Origin: Xanthomonas codiaei
GTDB lineage: Bacteria; Pseudomonadota; Gammaproteobacteria; Xanthomonadales; Xanthomonadaceae
Direction of reading: 5' to 3'
DNA length: 64,000 nt
Assembly (NCBI RefSeq): GCF_002939785.1
Contig: NZ_MDEC01000003.1
Location: 62,001-126,000 of the forward strand
Made by a program: the position numbers and the translations under genes. This document shows positions 50,540-60,689 of this stretch, one piece after another. How positions within the stretch are numbered: the stretch's first letter is position 1; each line of letters opens with the position of its first letter. The notes under the pieces are model-generated. The model was not told the origin of the DNA, did no database searches, and worked only from the letters and a program-made list of their open reading frames with translations.

Positions 50540-50986
50540 TCAGCCCTGGCTCAGGACCGAGCGTACCCAGCTGACGATCTGCGCGCTGCTCACCGCACCG
50601 GAATGCCGGCCGATCTCGTGCCCGGCGCGGATCACCAGCAAGGTGGGGATGCTGCGAATGCCAAAGCGCGTGCCCAGGGCCGGATGCAGGTCGGTGTCCA
50701 CCTTGGCCAGCCGCACCTGCGGCTCCAGCGTTGCCGCGGCAGCGGCGAATTGCGGCGCCATGCTCAGGCATGGCCCGCACCACGGCGCCCAGAAATCCAC
50801 CACCAGCGGCAGCTCGCTGCGCACGGCGTGCTTGTCGAAATCCACAATCGACAAGGCCACCGGCGCGCCGAGAAACAGCGGGCGGTGGCAGTGGCCGCAG
50901 TTGGGCGCATCGCGCAGGCGCGCCCGCGCGATGCGGTTCATCGACGCGCAGCTCGGACAGGCAATCAGCAGCGGGGCGTCGGTCAT
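50540..50986 (-). CDS. trxC: Thioredoxin 2 with N-terminal zinc ribbon
   Basis: 148 residues. The N-terminal zinc-binding cysteines are C10, C13, C30 and C33; the thioredoxin active site WCGPC has C70 and C73. This arrangement is that of TrxC, a cytoplasmic disulfide reductase active in oxidative stress. The start at 50986 gives the normal length; the open frame reaches 51169. Confidence 0.95.
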   Translation of the reverse strand: MTDAPLLIACPSCASMNRIARARLRDAPNCGHCHRPLFLGAPVALSIVDFDKHAVRSELPLVVDFWAPWCGPCLSMAPQFAAAAATLEPQVRLAKVDTDLHPALGTRFGIRSIPTLLVIRAGHEIGRHSGAVSSAQIVSWVRSVLSQG

Positions 50987-51125
50987 GCAGGGGTCTCCGT
51001 TGGTCACGCAGGGCGTTCGCCAGCTCGCGCCTGGGCGGCGAACGCGGCGGCAGGCTGCCAGTGTAGCGATCACCACGCGCGAACACCGTGCACTGCGAGA
51101 TGCACGGCGAGCGCACGCTGCAGGC

Positions 51126-51491
51126 TCAGGCCGACTGCCCCAGCACCACGGTCGGAACGAAGCCGCCATAGATCATCCGTTTGCCGTTGAACGGCATCGG
51201 GTTGGCCGACGGGTCCATGCGCGGGTCGTCCATCATCTTGCGCATGCCCTCGTCGCGGGTGGCCTTGTCCGGCCATTCGATCCAGGAAAACACCACCGTC
51301 TCGTCCTCGGTGGCCTCGACCGCGCGATAGAAGTTGGTCCATTGCCCCCGTTGCACATCATCGCCCCAGCACTCCACCACGCGCAGCGCGCCGTATTCCA
51401 TGATGACCGCATCGCCCATGCGGGCGTGCGCAATGAACGCGTCCTTGTTGGCCGTGGGCACGGCCAGCACAAACCCATCGATATACGACAT
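51126..51491 (-). CDS. DUF1428 family protein
   Basis: 121 residues beginning MSYIDGFVLAVPTANKDAF, with the family motif VFSWIEWPDKATRD and the ending GGFVP. DUF1428 proteins are small ferredoxin-like alpha/beta folds of the dimeric barrel type; function unknown. GGAGG sits four bases before the ATG at 51491, which decides the start against a longer frame. It lies 139 bp upstream of trxC on the same strand. Confidence 0.88.
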   Translation of the reverse strand: MSYIDGFVLAVPTANKDAFIAHARMGDAVIMEYGALRVVECWGDDVQRGQWTNFYRAVEATEDETVVFSWIEWPDKATRDEGMRKMMDDPRMDPSANPMPFNGKRMIYGGFVPTVVLGQSA

Positions 51492-51850
51492 AACCACCTC
51501 CGTAGACCGGGCGCACGGCGTGCACCCGAGGATGATCAAGGGATGTTGGTGCGACCAAGAACGTGGGAAGCAGTGGGGGACAGGAGCGTGCATCCAGCGC
51601 GCTTGCCGCTTGAGCATACGGTGCTGGCAGCCAGTGAGCACTGCTTGAGTTGGCTGTCACGTGGGGTGCGCCCTACACGGCGCCGGTCGGGCCCGCTCGA
51701 ACGACTGCCGATGGCTCGCGCTGGCTCGGTCTGACCGATGGCCGCGCCCGGATTCCGCTCCTCGGGCGGGACAACAGGCGGGCCGCCCCCGCAGGGAGGG
51801 GCCGGAGCCCGCTGTTGCCTGCCGCGGGCGCCAGACCTGCAGTGCGGCGG
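51492..51850. other. 359-bp gap, no gene recognised
   Basis: Between the DUF1428 start and the end of the REC-kinase gene. Short open frames only; no domain, repeat or clear terminator seen. Confidence 0.45.
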
Positions 51851-52975
51851 TCAGGCCGCCAGGTTGTGGCGACGCAGCCGGGCTTCGAAGACCACCTCGC
51901 CGTCTTCGTTGCGCGCCTGCAAGGTGCCGCCATGCGCCTTGACGAACTGGTCGGCAATGAACAACCCCAGCCCCAGCCCCTGGCTGGCATGGAAGCTGGC
52001 CTTGAACGGCTCGAACAGGCGCGGCATCAGGCTGTCGGGGATATGTCCGGCATTGCGTACCGACAGCCGCAGCGTGTCGGCCTCGCGCCCGTCCAGATGC
52101 ACCTGCACCGGGTGCTGGCCGCCGTGCAGCACGGCGTTGCCGACCAGGTTGGAGACCACCTGGGCCAGCCGGTCGCCATCGCCATCGCCGTGCAGGTCGC
52201 CCTCGGTGCGCAAATCGATGGTGGTCTGCGGGTTGGCCTGCGCCACCTCACCGACCACGCCATGCGCCACCTCGCCGAAATTGCAGGGGCCGAACTGCAT
52301 CGGCAACCCATCGGTGCGCAGGCGCGAGAAATCCAGCAACTGCTCGACCATGCGCGCCATGCGCCGCGCGCTGTTTTCCAGGTGCTCGAGCGTGCGGGCC
52401 GCCGAGCCATCGGCCGCCACGTCCAGGCCGAGCTTGTCGGCGCACAACAAAATCACCGACAGCGGCGTGCGCAGGTCGTGGGTGAGCACCGCCATCATGG
52501 TTTCGTTGAGCATGAGCGCGCGTTCCAGCGAGGCGTTGCGTGCCTTGAGCAAGCGCCGCTGCTGGTACAACTCGATGAACACGTTGACCTTGCTCAGGAT
52601 CACGTGCGGCTCGATGGGCTTGTGCAGGAAATCCACCGCACCGGTCTCGTAGCCCTGGAAGGCGCGCATCGGATCGTTCGGCGACGCGGTCAGGAAAATG
52701 ATCGGTACATGCCGGGTGCGCTGCGAGCCGCGCATGAGTTCGGCCAGCGAGAATCCGTCCATTTCCGGCATGTGCACATCGAGCAGGGCCAGCGCCACGT
52801 CGTGTTCGAGCAGCAGCTCCAGCGCCTGCGCACCGGATGCGGCGCACAGCACTTGGATGCCGTCGCGCTGCAGCAGCGCTTCCATCGCCACCAGATTCTG
52901 CGGCACATCGTCCACGATCAGGATCTTGGCGGGTTCATCGCCGGGCGCATCAGGGCCGGTCGCGGTGAGGTTCAT
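51851..52975 (-). CDS. Response-regulator/histidine-kinase fusion (REC-HisKA-HATPase)
   Basis: 374 residues. The receiver covers about 15-130 (Asp66 in ALLDVHMPE). A short coiled linker leads to HisKA with H166 (AVLTHDLRTPL) and an HATPase with NLVGNAVLHGG and GLGLGLFIADQF. Receiver-first kinases of this kind act as phosphorelay middlemen. It is the last gene of the minus-strand operon; its ATG overlaps the cheB stop (ATGA at 52972-52975). Confidence 0.9.
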   Translation of the reverse strand: MNLTATGPDAPGDEPAKILIVDDVPQNLVAMEALLQRDGIQVLCAASGAQALELLLEHDVALALLDVHMPEMDGFSLAELMRGSQRTRHVPIIFLTASPNDPMRAFQGYETGAVDFLHKPIEPHVILSKVNVFIELYQQRRLLKARNASLERALMLNETMMAVLTHDLRTPLSVILLCADKLGLDVAADGSAARTLEHLENSARRMARMVEQLLDFSRLRTDGLPMQFGPCNFGEVAHGVVGEVAQANPQTTIDLRTEGDLHGDGDGDRLAQVVSNLVGNAVLHGGQHPVQVHLDGREADTLRLSVRNAGHIPDSLMPRLFEPFKASFHASQGLGLGLFIADQFVKAHGGTLQARNEDGEVVFEARLRRHNLAA

Positions 52976-53556
52976 GGGCGAAAGGTTTCCAGTTCGCTGC
53001 AGATCGCCTGCAGGGTCAGCACCGCATCGGCGCCGGCGTGGGCAAGCGCGGAGGCGGGCATCAAGGGGGAGGCTGCATCGTCGGGCAGCTGGATCCAGGC
53101 CGTGCCGCCGGCGGCGCGCACCGCCGCCACGCCGGCGCTGCCGTCGCTGCTGGCGCCGGTGAGCAGGATCGCCAGCAGGCGCTCGGCAAACACGTCGGCG
53201 GCCGACTCGAACAGCGGGTCGATCGCCGGGCGCGAGAACAGCACCGGCGCATCCATCGACAGCGCCAGGCTGGTGCGGCTTTCCACCAGCAGGTGGTAAT
53301 CGGGTGGCGCGATGGTGACGGTGCCGGCCAGCAACGGCTGCTTGTCTTCGGCCTCGCGCACCGGCAGCGCGCAGCGCGCATCCATCAGTTCGGCCACATG
53401 GCTGGCGCGGTCGCGCGGCAGGTGCAGCACCACCAGCACCGGCATCGGCAGGGCCGCCGGCAGGCTGGACAACAGCGCCTGCAGCGCCGTGACCCCGCCG
53501 GCCGACGCGCCGATCACCATCGCATCGAAGCGCGGGTGTGTGGGCAGGGCGCTCAT
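52972..53556 (-). CDS. cheB: CheB-type methylesterase without receiver domain
   Basis: 194 residues, only the catalytic half of CheB. The triad elements are GASAGGV (S18), VLHLPRDR (H45) and LTGASSDGSAGV (Asp). Normal CheB has an N-terminal receiver that controls it; here that is missing. It overlaps cheR by four bases (ATGA). No chemoreceptor gene is near, so it may demethylate or deamidate a distant receptor, or the methylation domain of another sensor. Confidence 0.9.
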   Translation of the reverse strand: MSALPTHPRFDAMVIGASAGGVTALQALLSSLPAALPMPVLVVLHLPRDRASHVAELMDARCALPVREAEDKQPLLAGTVTIAPPDYHLLVESRTSLALSMDAPVLFSRPAIDPLFESAADVFAERLLAILLTGASSDGSAGVAAVRAAGGTAWIQLPDDAASPLMPASALAHAGADAVLTLQAICSELETFRP

Positions 53557-54377
53557 GCGGCCTTCCGATACAGGCGTTGTTCGCGCGCGCAGGTTTCGAA
53601 CGCCTGCGCATGCGCGCCGAACTGCAGCGATTCCTTGCTGCCCAGGCCCAGGAACCCGCGGTGCACCAGTGCCTCGAAGAACAGGCCCACCGCGCGGTCC
53701 TGCAGGCTGCGGTTGAAATAGATCAGCACATTGCGGCACGACACCAGGTGCACTTCCGAAAACACTGTGTCGGTGGCCAGGCTGTGATCGGCGAATACGA
53801 TGTTGCGCTTCAGGCGGCGGTCGAACACCGCACCGTCGTAGGCGGTGGTGTAGTAATCCGAAAGCGAACCCAGGCCGCCGGCCTCTAGGTAGTTGCGGCT
53901 GAACTGCGCAATGCGGTCGATGCCGTAGGCACCAGCCTCGGCCATGCCGAGCGCCTCGGGATTGATGTCGGTGGCGTAGATCACCGCTTTTTCCAGCAGG
54001 CCTTCTTCGTGCAGCAGGATCGCCAGCGACCACACCTCCTCGCCGGTACTGCAGCCGGCCACCCACAGCTTGATCGAAGGGTAGGTGCGCAACACCGGCA
54101 ACGCATGCTCGCGCAGCACGCGGAAATACGCCGGATCGCGGAACATCTCCGACACCTGCACCGTGAAGAACTGCATCGCCTGCGCGAAGGTGTCCGGCTC
54201 GTGCAGCAGGCGGTGCTGCAGGTCGGCCACGCGCGCGCACTCGAAACGCGCCATCGCATGGCGCATGCGCCGCCGCAGCGAGGACACCGCGTAATCGCGG
54301 AAATCGTAGTGATAGCGCTGGTAGACCGCCTCCAGCAGCACCCGCAATTCCAGGTCGAACAGTTCCACCGGGTTCAT
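53553..54377 (-). CDS. cheR: CheR-type protein methyltransferase
   Basis: 274 residues. An N-terminal helical domain (YDFRDYAVSSLRRRMRHAM) is followed by the SAM-binding fold with WVAGCSTGEEVWSLA and the VSCRNVLIYF motif. It uses S-adenosylmethionine to methylate glutamates on receptors. Its start overlaps the upstream hybrid kinase stop (ATGA). No TPR extension. Confidence 0.93.
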   Translation of the reverse strand: MNPVELFDLELRVLLEAVYQRYHYDFRDYAVSSLRRRMRHAMARFECARVADLQHRLLHEPDTFAQAMQFFTVQVSEMFRDPAYFRVLREHALPVLRTYPSIKLWVAGCSTGEEVWSLAILLHEEGLLEKAVIYATDINPEALGMAEAGAYGIDRIAQFSRNYLEAGGLGSLSDYYTTAYDGAVFDRRLKRNIVFADHSLATDTVFSEVHLVSCRNVLIYFNRSLQDRAVGLFFEALVHRGFLGLGSKESLQFGAHAQAFETCAREQRLYRKAA

Positions 54378-57300
54378 TGCCGCGAGCACCAGACGCGGCA
54401 CAGCGACACCAGCTTGTCCACGTCGATGGGCTTGGCGATGTAGTCGTTGGCGCCGGCTTCCAGGCAACGCTCGCGGTCGTCGGCCATGGCCTTGGCGGTC
54501 AGCGCGATGATGGGCAGATCCTGCCATTGCCGATTGGCGCGGATTTCGCGCATCGCGGTCAGGCCATCCATCTCGGGCATCATGATGTCCATCAGTACCA
54601 GGTCCACCTCGCGGACGGCCAGCCGTTCCAGCGCCTCGCGTCCGTTGCGGGCGATTTCCAGCGTCACGCCCAGCGGTTCGAGCACGCTGGACAGCGCGAA
54701 GATGTTGCGCACATCGTCTTCGGCCAGCAGCACGGTGGCGCCGTCGAGCACCGCATCGCGGCGACGCGCTTCGCGCAGCAGGCGTTGCTGGTCGCTGGGC
54801 AGCGAGGCTTCCACGCTGTGCAGGAACAGCGTCACTTCGTCGAGCAGGCGCTCGGGCGAACGCACGCCCTTGATGATGATGCTCTTGGAGTAACGACGCA
54901 GTTGCTGCTCTTCATCGCGCGTCAGTGCGCGGCCGGTGTAGACGATCACCGGTGGGAAGGCCACCGCATCGTTGCCGGCCATGCGTTCGAGCAGGTCGTA
55001 GCCGCTACCGTCCGGCAACGCCAGGTCGGTGACCATGCAGTCGAAGGTGGAGCCGGCCAGTTGCTCCATCGCTTCGGCAATCGTGCCCACGGCCACGATC
55101 TCCAGTTGGTCGCGCGCCAGCAGCAGCTGCAGGTTGGCACGCAAGGCGCTGTCGTCTTCGACGATCAGCAGGCGTCGCACTGCGCGTGCATTGGTTTCTT
55201 CCAGCTGGCGGATCGCGCCGGCCAGCAACTCGCGCGTGGCCGGCTTGATCAGATAGCCCACCGCGCCAAGTTCCAGCGCAATCTGGCTGCGTTCCAGCGC
55301 CGATACCACGTGTACCGGGATATGCCGGGTGGCCGGATCGCGCTTGAGGCGTTCGAGCACGCTCAGGCCGGAGGCATCCGGCAGGCCGATGTCCAGCAGG
55401 ATGCCGCTGGGGCGCAGGTCGGCGGCCAGGCGCAGCGCCTCCTCGGCGTTGGGCGCCACCACGCAGTCGAAGTCCAGTTCATGCGCCAGATCGACCAGCG
55501 CCTGCGCAAAACGGGTGTCGTCTTCCACCGCCAGGATCAGGCGGCCGGGCCGTAGCCGTTGCTCGCGATCGTCCAGCGCAGGCTGCAGCGGCGCGGCGCC
55601 GGCGGCGGGAATCGGCAACGGTGGCGTGGACGTGACGCCGTTGACAACGCCGCGCCGTGCGGCAGTGGCCACCCCAGCATGCGTGAGTTGCGCAGACTCG
55701 GCTGCCGATGTCGATGCAGTGGCAGCAAGGTCGGTGTGGGCGAGGACGACACCCTCGGCAGGTGCACCGTCGGTGGGCAGGTCCAGCGTGAAGCAGCTGC
55801 CACGTCCCGGCTCGCTGTCCACGCGGATGCTGCCGCCCATGCGTTGCGCCAGATCGCGCGAGATCGATAGCCCCAAGCCGGTGCCGCCATAGCGCCGCCG
55901 TGTGCTGCCATCGGCCTGCCGGAACGCTTCGAAGATCACCTCGGTCTGCTCGCGCGCAATGCCGATGCCGGTGTCTTCCACCTTGAACAGCACCCGCCCG
56001 GGCGTATGCGCCTGGATCGAAAGACGCACCTTGCCGTGCTCGGTGAACTTGACCGCGTTGGCCAGCAGGTTCTTGAGGATTTGCTGCAGGCGCTGATTGT
56101 CGACCACCAGCTGGCTGGGGGCGCCGACCTCGGCTTGGATCTCCAGCGTCAGGCCCTTCTGCCGCGCCAGCGGTTCGAAGGTGTCGCGCAGCCGCTGCAC
56201 GATGCTGCCGGTGTCCACGGTCTCATCGGCCAGCTCCACGTGCCCGGCCTCGATCTTGGACAGATCCAGGATGTCGTTGATCAGCGCCAGCAGGTCGTTG
56301 TTGGAGGACAGGATCGCCTGCGCGTATTTCACCTGTTCGGCGCTGAGCGTGCCGTCCTTGTTGTCGGCCAGCAGCTTGGCCAGGATCAGCGCGCTGTTGA
56401 GCGGCGTGCGCAGTTCGTGCGACATATTGGCCAGGAACTCGGACTTGTAGCGCGATGCGGTCGCCAATTCGTTGCCATTGCGCACCAGCTGGTTCTGCGC
56501 CACCAGCAAGGCCTGCTTCTGCGCTTCCAGCGCCTGGGTGCGCTCTTCCAGCTGCACGTTGGTCTGTTCCAGCTCGGCCTGCTGCTGCTCCAGATCGCTC
56601 TGCGACTGCTGCAGGCTGCGGCTCTGTTCTTCCAGTTCTTCGTTGGCAACGCGCAGTTCTTCCTGCTGCGTCTGCAGTTCCTCGCTCTGGCGCTGGGTTT
56701 CTTCCAGCAGGGCCACCAACTGCGCGCGCAGCAGCGCGGTGCGCAGGGCCAGGCCGATGTTTTCGCCGCAGCGCGCCAGCAGGTCTTCCTCGTGCGTGGC
56801 TGCCGGCCGCGCATCGCTGACACGGCCCAGCTCCAGCAGGCCGATCACCCGCCCATCGGCGGTGACCGGCGCCAGCAACAGTTCCTGGCAGGCGCTCTGG
56901 CCCAGGCCGGAGGCGATCTGCAGGTGCCCGGCGTCCACGCCGCGCACCCGGCGCACCGCCGCCCGTTGCAATACCTCGCCCCATTGGCCGGCATTGCTCG
57001 GCAGAGTGGCCGGCATGTCCACCGGCAGTGCGGCACCGCCAGTCAGGCGCAGGCGATCACCCTCGATGCGATACAACGCACCGACCTGCGCATCCAGTGT
57101 CTCGCACAGGGCGCGCACCGCGGCATCGGCCAGGTCCTGTGGATTCTGGTCGCCGCGCAGGCTGGCTTCCACGGTGTTTTCGGCCTGCTGCAACCATAGC
57201 GCCACCTCGGCCTGGCGCCGCGCCCGGATCGCCTGCGTCACCACCAGCGCCATCGCCAGGAACGACACACCGCCGATGCTGCGATTGATCGAAGAGAAAC

Positions 57301-57541
57301 TCGAGTTGGTGCTGGGCGGCGCCAGGTGAAAGCCGGTTGCCAGCAGCATGCACGACAGTACGCCGACCACGATGGGCACCTGCGGGCGGTTCTGGAACAC
57401 GGTGACGCCAACGGCCATGAAATAGGTCAGCCACACCGCGTAGCCCAGCGGCGTCACCAGCTCTGCGCCCAATGTTCCGGCCATCAGGGCCCCCGCGCAC
57501 GCCCAGATCCAGCGGTCGCGTGTGGTCGAGATGTTCTGCAT
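54374..57541 (-). CDS. Membrane hybrid sensor kinase with GAF and three receivers
   Basis: 1055 residues. Several membrane helices fill about residues 10-110 ([16 protein letters not shown] and others). A GAF-like domain covers about 125-270. A long Gln/Glu-rich coiled coil (about 275-365) leads to HisKA with H375 ([12 protein letters not shown]) and an HATPase with LLANAVKF and GTGLGLSIS. Three receiver domains follow, with Asp in [19 protein letters not shown] and VLMDIMMPE. The start at 57541 is uncertain: no good ribosome site, and the frame runs on to 57724. First gene of the operon with cheR, cheB and the REC-kinase. Confidence 0.88.
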   Translation of the reverse strand: MQNISTTRDRWIWACAGALMAGTLGAELVTPLGYAVWLTYFMAVGVTVFQNRPQVPIVVGVLSCMLLATGFHLAPPSTNSSFSSINRSIGGVSFLAMALVVTQAIRARRQAEVALWLQQAENTVEASLRGDQNPQDLADAAVRALCETLDAQVGALYRIEGDRLRLTGGAALPVDMPATLPSNAGQWGEVLQRAAVRRVRGVDAGHLQIASGLGQSACQELLLAPVTADGRVIGLLELGRVSDARPAATHEEDLLARCGENIGLALRTALLRAQLVALLEETQRQSEELQTQQEELRVANEELEEQSRSLQQSQSDLEQQQAELEQTNVQLEERTQALEAQKQALLVAQNQLVRNGNELATASRYKSEFLANMSHELRTPLNSALILAKLLADNKDGTLSAEQVKYAQAILSSNNDLLALINDILDLSKIEAGHVELADETVDTGSIVQRLRDTFEPLARQKGLTLEIQAEVGAPSQLVVDNQRLQQILKNLLANAVKFTEHGKVRLSIQAHTPGRVLFKVEDTGIGIAREQTEVIFEAFRQADGSTRRRYGGTGLGLSISRDLAQRMGGSIRVDSEPGRGSCFTLDLPTDGAPAEGVVLAHTDLAATASTSAAESAQLTHAGVATAARRGVVNGVTSTPPLPIPAAGAAPLQPALDDREQRLRPGRLILAVEDDTRFAQALVDLAHELDFDCVVAPNAEEALRLAADLRPSGILLDIGLPDASGLSVLERLKRDPATRHIPVHVVSALERSQIALELGAVGYLIKPATRELLAGAIRQLEETNARAVRRLLIVEDDSALRANLQLLLARDQLEIVAVGTIAEAMEQLAGSTFDCMVTDLALPDGSGYDLLERMAGNDAVAFPPVIVYTGRALTRDEEQQLRRYSKSIIIKGVRSPERLLDEVTLFLHSVEASLPSDQQRLLREARRRDAVLDGATVLLAEDDVRNIFALSSVLEPLGVTLEIARNGREALERLAVREVDLVLMDIMMPEMDGLTAMREIRANRQWQDLPIIALTAKAMADDRERCLEAGANDYIAKPIDVDKLVSLCRVWCSRQ

Positions 57542-57698
57542 GAGGCGCTGACCGAAACTGGGCGGGCGGTCATGGTAGCCGATAAGTTTCACGCGCAAAT
57601 CGCCGGGTTTTTGACGCTTTTGCGGCTGCGACGGCTTGCACGCAACCTTCACGCGCACGTCACTATGGTCGCGCGCTTTTCCGGGAAAACATCGCCAG

Positions 57699-58862
57699 AT
57701 GGATGCCCAGACCGCCATCGACAACGCAGGGCCGCTGTCTCACGACAGCCGGCAGTGCCAGCTGTTGGTGCAGAGCGTTTCCGACTACGCCATTTACATG
57801 CTCGATGTCGCGGGAAATGTGCGCAGCTGGAATCCCGGTGGCGAGCGCATCAAGGGCTATCGCGCCGATGAGGTGCTCGGCGTGCATTTCTCGCGTTTCT
57901 ACCTGCCCGACGATGTGCAGCGCAACGAGCCCATGCACAATCTCGAGCTTGCCCGCCAGCAGGGGCGCCTGGCCACCGAGGGGTGGCGCCTGCGCAAGGA
58001 CGGCAGTCGTTTCTGGGCCAGCGTGGTGATCGAGCCGGTGCTGGAATTCGGCGTGCTGGTCGGCTTTGCCGAGATCACCCGCGATGTCACCGACCGCCAC
58101 GAAGCGCAGCGACTACTGCAACAGGCGCAGCATGCACTGCTGCAGTCGCAGAAGATGGAAGCGCTGGGCCGGTTGACGCTGGGCATGGCGCACGATTTCA
58201 ACAACCTGCTGACGGTGATGGTGACCAGCCTGGATCTGATCGCCTTGCGCGCCGGCGATGATGTGCGCACCCGCATGCTGGTTGAAGCGGCGCAGACGGC
58301 GGCCGATCGCGGCACCTTGCTGACGCGACAACTGCTTTGCTTTGCGCGCGGTCAACGGCTGGCACCGGAACGCCACGCCGTCAACGCGGTAGTGACGCGT
58401 GCGCTGGAGCTGCTGCGCCGCGCCTGTCCGGCCGGAATTGGCCTGACGTTGCAGCTGCCCGATGCATTGCCGGACGTGTGCGTTGACCCCAGTCAGCTCG
58501 AATCGGCACTGCTCAACCTGGTGTTCAACAGTTGCGATGCGATGCCAAACGGTGGCGCGATCACCTTGAGCACCGCCGTGCAGCAGCGCGCTGCGCCATC
58601 GGACCCGCATGGCGCCGTGCGTCGCTATGTCGGCATTGCGGTGCGCGACGACGCCCCGGGCATGTCGGTGCACGTGGCGCAGCGCGCCAGCGAACCGTTT
58701 TTCACCACCAAGGATGTTGGCAAGGGCTCCGGCCTCGGATTGAGCCAGGTATTCGGTTTTGCATCCCAGTCCGGCGGTTTTGCGCAGATCGAGACCGCAC
58801 CAGGACGCGGCACCACTGTCACCCTGTTTCTCCCGGCCATCGAGGAGGCCGAGCATGACTGA
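57699..58862 (+). CDS. PAS-domain sensor histidine kinase
   Basis: 387 residues. One PAS domain (about 20-135, with VRSWNPGGERIKGYRADEVLG and the PAC-type FAEITRDVTDRHEAQ). HisKA has H165 (GMAHDFNNLL), a form shared with the hybrid kinase at 43691. The HATPase has LLNLVFNSCDAM and GSGLGLSQVFG. No membrane helix. It diverges from the hybrid kinase at 54374-57541 with 157 bp between the chosen starts, and overlaps the next response regulator by eight bases. Confidence 0.9.
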   Translation: MDAQTAIDNAGPLSHDSRQCQLLVQSVSDYAIYMLDVAGNVRSWNPGGERIKGYRADEVLGVHFSRFYLPDDVQRNEPMHNLELARQQGRLATEGWRLRKDGSRFWASVVIEPVLEFGVLVGFAEITRDVTDRHEAQRLLQQAQHALLQSQKMEALGRLTLGMAHDFNNLLTVMVTSLDLIALRAGDDVRTRMLVEAAQTAADRGTLLTRQLLCFARGQRLAPERHAVNAVVTRALELLRRACPAGIGLTLQLPDALPDVCVDPSQLESALLNLVFNSCDAMPNGGAITLSTAVQQRAAPSDPHGAVRRYVGIAVRDDAPGMSVHVAQRASEPFFTTKDVGKGSGLGLSQVFGFASQSGGFAQIETAPGRGTTVTLFLPAIEEAEHD

Positions 58863-59223
58863 ACCCCTGCGCCTGCTGATGGTGGAAGATCAAGAAGAAC
58901 TGCGCGAGTTGATCGGCGAAGCGCTGCGCGATGCCGGCATCAGCGTCGACACCGCCGACGATGGCCATGGCGCGTTGCGCATGCTGCGCGAGGGCGGCCC
59001 TTACGACGTGGTGTTCAGCGACATCCGCATGCCCAACGGCATGTCGGGCATCGAATTGAGCGAGCAGGTGGCGCAGCTGCTGCCGCAGGCGCGCGTGATC
59101 CTGGCCTCGGGCTTTGCCAAGGCGCAGCTGCCGCCGCTGCCGGCGCGGGTCGATTTCCTGCCCAAGCCGTATCGCCTGCGCCAGCTCATCGACATGCTGA
59201 AGGGCGTGGCCGCCAGCGCCTGA
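58855..59223 (+). CDS. Single-domain response regulator
   Basis: 122 residues, one receiver. VEDQEE acidic pair (E11, D12), phospho-acceptor Asp56 (FSDIRMPNG) and conserved Lys in LPKPY. No output domain, so it works by binding partners or in a phosphorelay. GAGGAGG precedes the ATG. Cotranscribed with the PAS kinase; a hairpin (59299-59323) ends the transcript. Confidence 0.92.
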   Translation: MTEPLRLLMVEDQEELRELIGEALRDAGISVDTADDGHGALRMLREGGPYDVVFSDIRMPNGMSGIELSEQVAQLLPQARVILASGFAKAQLPPLPARVDFLPKPYRLRQLIDMLKGVAASA

Positions 59224-59298
59224 GCGCCGCCTGCCGCTGCGCCTTGAGCGGCTGCGTCCGGTCCCGGCAGCGGGTCACCCTGGTTTCGAACGGTGCGT

Positions 59299-59323
59299 GC
59301 AGCCAGCGCTGAGCGCTGGCTGC
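59299..59323. terminator. Hairpin between response regulator and GH16 gene
   Basis: A perfect 11-bp stem GCAGCCAGCGC/GCGCTGGCTGC with a TGA loop, between two convergent genes. Confidence 0.65.
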
Positions 59324-59339
59324 CCTTGCATCGCCGCGC

Positions 59340-60689
59340 TCAGCGGCTCTGGTAATACACCTTGTCGATGGCGATCTCCACCGGCGCTGCCGGCGGGTCG
59401 GCCACCAGCATGAAGGGCTGCTTCACCGCCTGCAGGTCCAGATCGTAGAACGCGCTGAAGGGAATGCTCACCTCGTGCCAGGCCCCATCGCGCACCAGTC
59501 CGTACTGGTTGCCACCGGCCACGAAATCCACCCAGCTATCGCCAAAACTGGTATTGATGCCGACCTTGAACGTGGATGGTGTGGTCGTCTTCAGGTGCAG
59601 CTTGAGCGTGCCACCGGCGTAGGCGGCCAGATTGCGGTAATCGCTCTGGATGCCCAGCCCGAACCAGGCGCCGGCGTTGGCGCGATAGGCCATCACGCTG
59701 CCGCCCTCGAACGGTGCCTGCGCGATCGGGCTGAGGTTGTTCCACAGATACAGCTCGGCATCCTGCCCGAAGGTCAGCCGCGCGCTGGTATCGCTCTGCT
59801 CGGTGAACACACCGAAGCGTCCGGCGGGGACGGCATGTTGCGTGCCCACGTACAGCTGCGATCCGGGGTTCTGGTACAGGCGGATGTAGTCGACCTCCAT
59901 CTTGCCGGGCAGTGGTGCGGTGACGGCCGCCGGCGAGGTCACGCCGGTATAGGTTCCGCCGACGGCCAGATTGAGCAGCAGATAATGCTGCTGGTGGAAT
60001 TCGTGCAGCGATGCGCCTTCGATATTGGAGATGGCAAATTCGAAATATTGCTGCCCATCGATCGACACGCGCAGGAACTGCGGGTCCCAGGTCAGCCGGT
60101 ACACATGGAAGTCGTTGTGCAGGTTCACCGGGTGGGTGTAGCTGGTGTCGTAGTCGGCTTGCGAGCCGTTGTAGTCCCAGTGCACGGCCGCACCGATACG
60201 GCGATTGGCGGTGCCGTTGGCGATCGCTGCGGCCATGCCGGCTTCCATCAGGTCGATCTCGCCACGGCCGGGCCACACGCCGATGGTGCCCAGCATCCAG
60301 TACGCCGGCCACAGCCCATTGCCGACTGCCGGTGTCTTGATCCGTGCTTCCAGCGTGCCGTACTTGAAGTGCATGCGGCCTTCGGTCTTGAGCCGCGCCG
60401 AGGTGAACGGCATGCCCTGGAAGGCCTCGCGTCTGGCTTCGATCACCAGCCGGCCGTTGTCGATGCGCGCGTTCTCGGGGCGGCTGGTGTAGTACTGCAT
60501 CTCGCCGTTGCCCCATCCGCACAAGCCGATCTGGCAACCGGTGCCCACATCGTAGGTCCACTTGCTGCCGTCGATGGACGGCCCGTTGAAGTTCTCTTCC
60601 CACACCAGGGTTTGCGCGTGTGCGCCGGGCGCCAACGCCACGCCGAGCACAACCGCTACCTGCATCGCCACACTGCCCAAGGCTTTCAT
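59340..60689 (-). CDS. Secreted GH16 beta-glucanase (laminarinase-like) with C-terminal module
   Basis: 449 residues. A signal peptide (1-25, AHAQ) is followed by the GH16 jelly roll with the catalytic E-x-D-x-x-E motif at E144, D146 and E149 (GRGEIDLMEAG) and the WPAYWML segment before it. Residues about 280-449 form a second beta-sandwich that looks like a carbohydrate-binding module. It should cut beta-1,3- or mixed beta-glucans outside the cell. GAGAAG precedes the ATG. Two adjacent palindromes lie about 110 bp upstream. Confidence 0.9.
   Translation of the reverse strand: MKALGSVAMQVAVVLGVALAPGAHAQTLVWEENFNGPSIDGSKWTYDVGTGCQIGLCGWGNGEMQYYTSRPENARIDNGRLVIEARREAFQGMPFTSARLKTEGRMHFKYGTLEARIKTPAVGNGLWPAYWMLGTIGVWPGRGEIDLMEAGMAAAIANGTANRRIGAAVHWDYNGSQADYDTSYTHPVNLHNDFHVYRLTWDPQFLRVSIDGQQYFEFAISNIEGASLHEFHQQHYLLLNLAVGGTYTGVTSPAAVTAPLPGKMEVDYIRLYQNPGSQLYVGTQHAVPAGRFGVFTEQSDTSARLTFGQDAELYLWNNLSPIAQAPFEGGSVMAYRANAGAWFGLGIQSDYRNLAAYAGGTLKLHLKTTTPSTFKVGINTSFGDSWVDFVAGGNQYGLVRDGAWHEVSIPFSAFYDLDLQAVKQPFMLVADPPAAPVEIAIDKVYYQSR

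Noticed and set aside
53553-54377. A full chemotaxis operon
   Set aside because: CheR and CheB are present, but no CheA, CheW, CheY-motor or receptor genes are found in the window.
57542-57724. Longer start for the three-receiver hybrid kinase
   Set aside because: The extra residues are basic and would overlap the divergent PAS kinase start at 57699; the ATG at 57541 leads straight into the first membrane helix. Some uncertainty remains.
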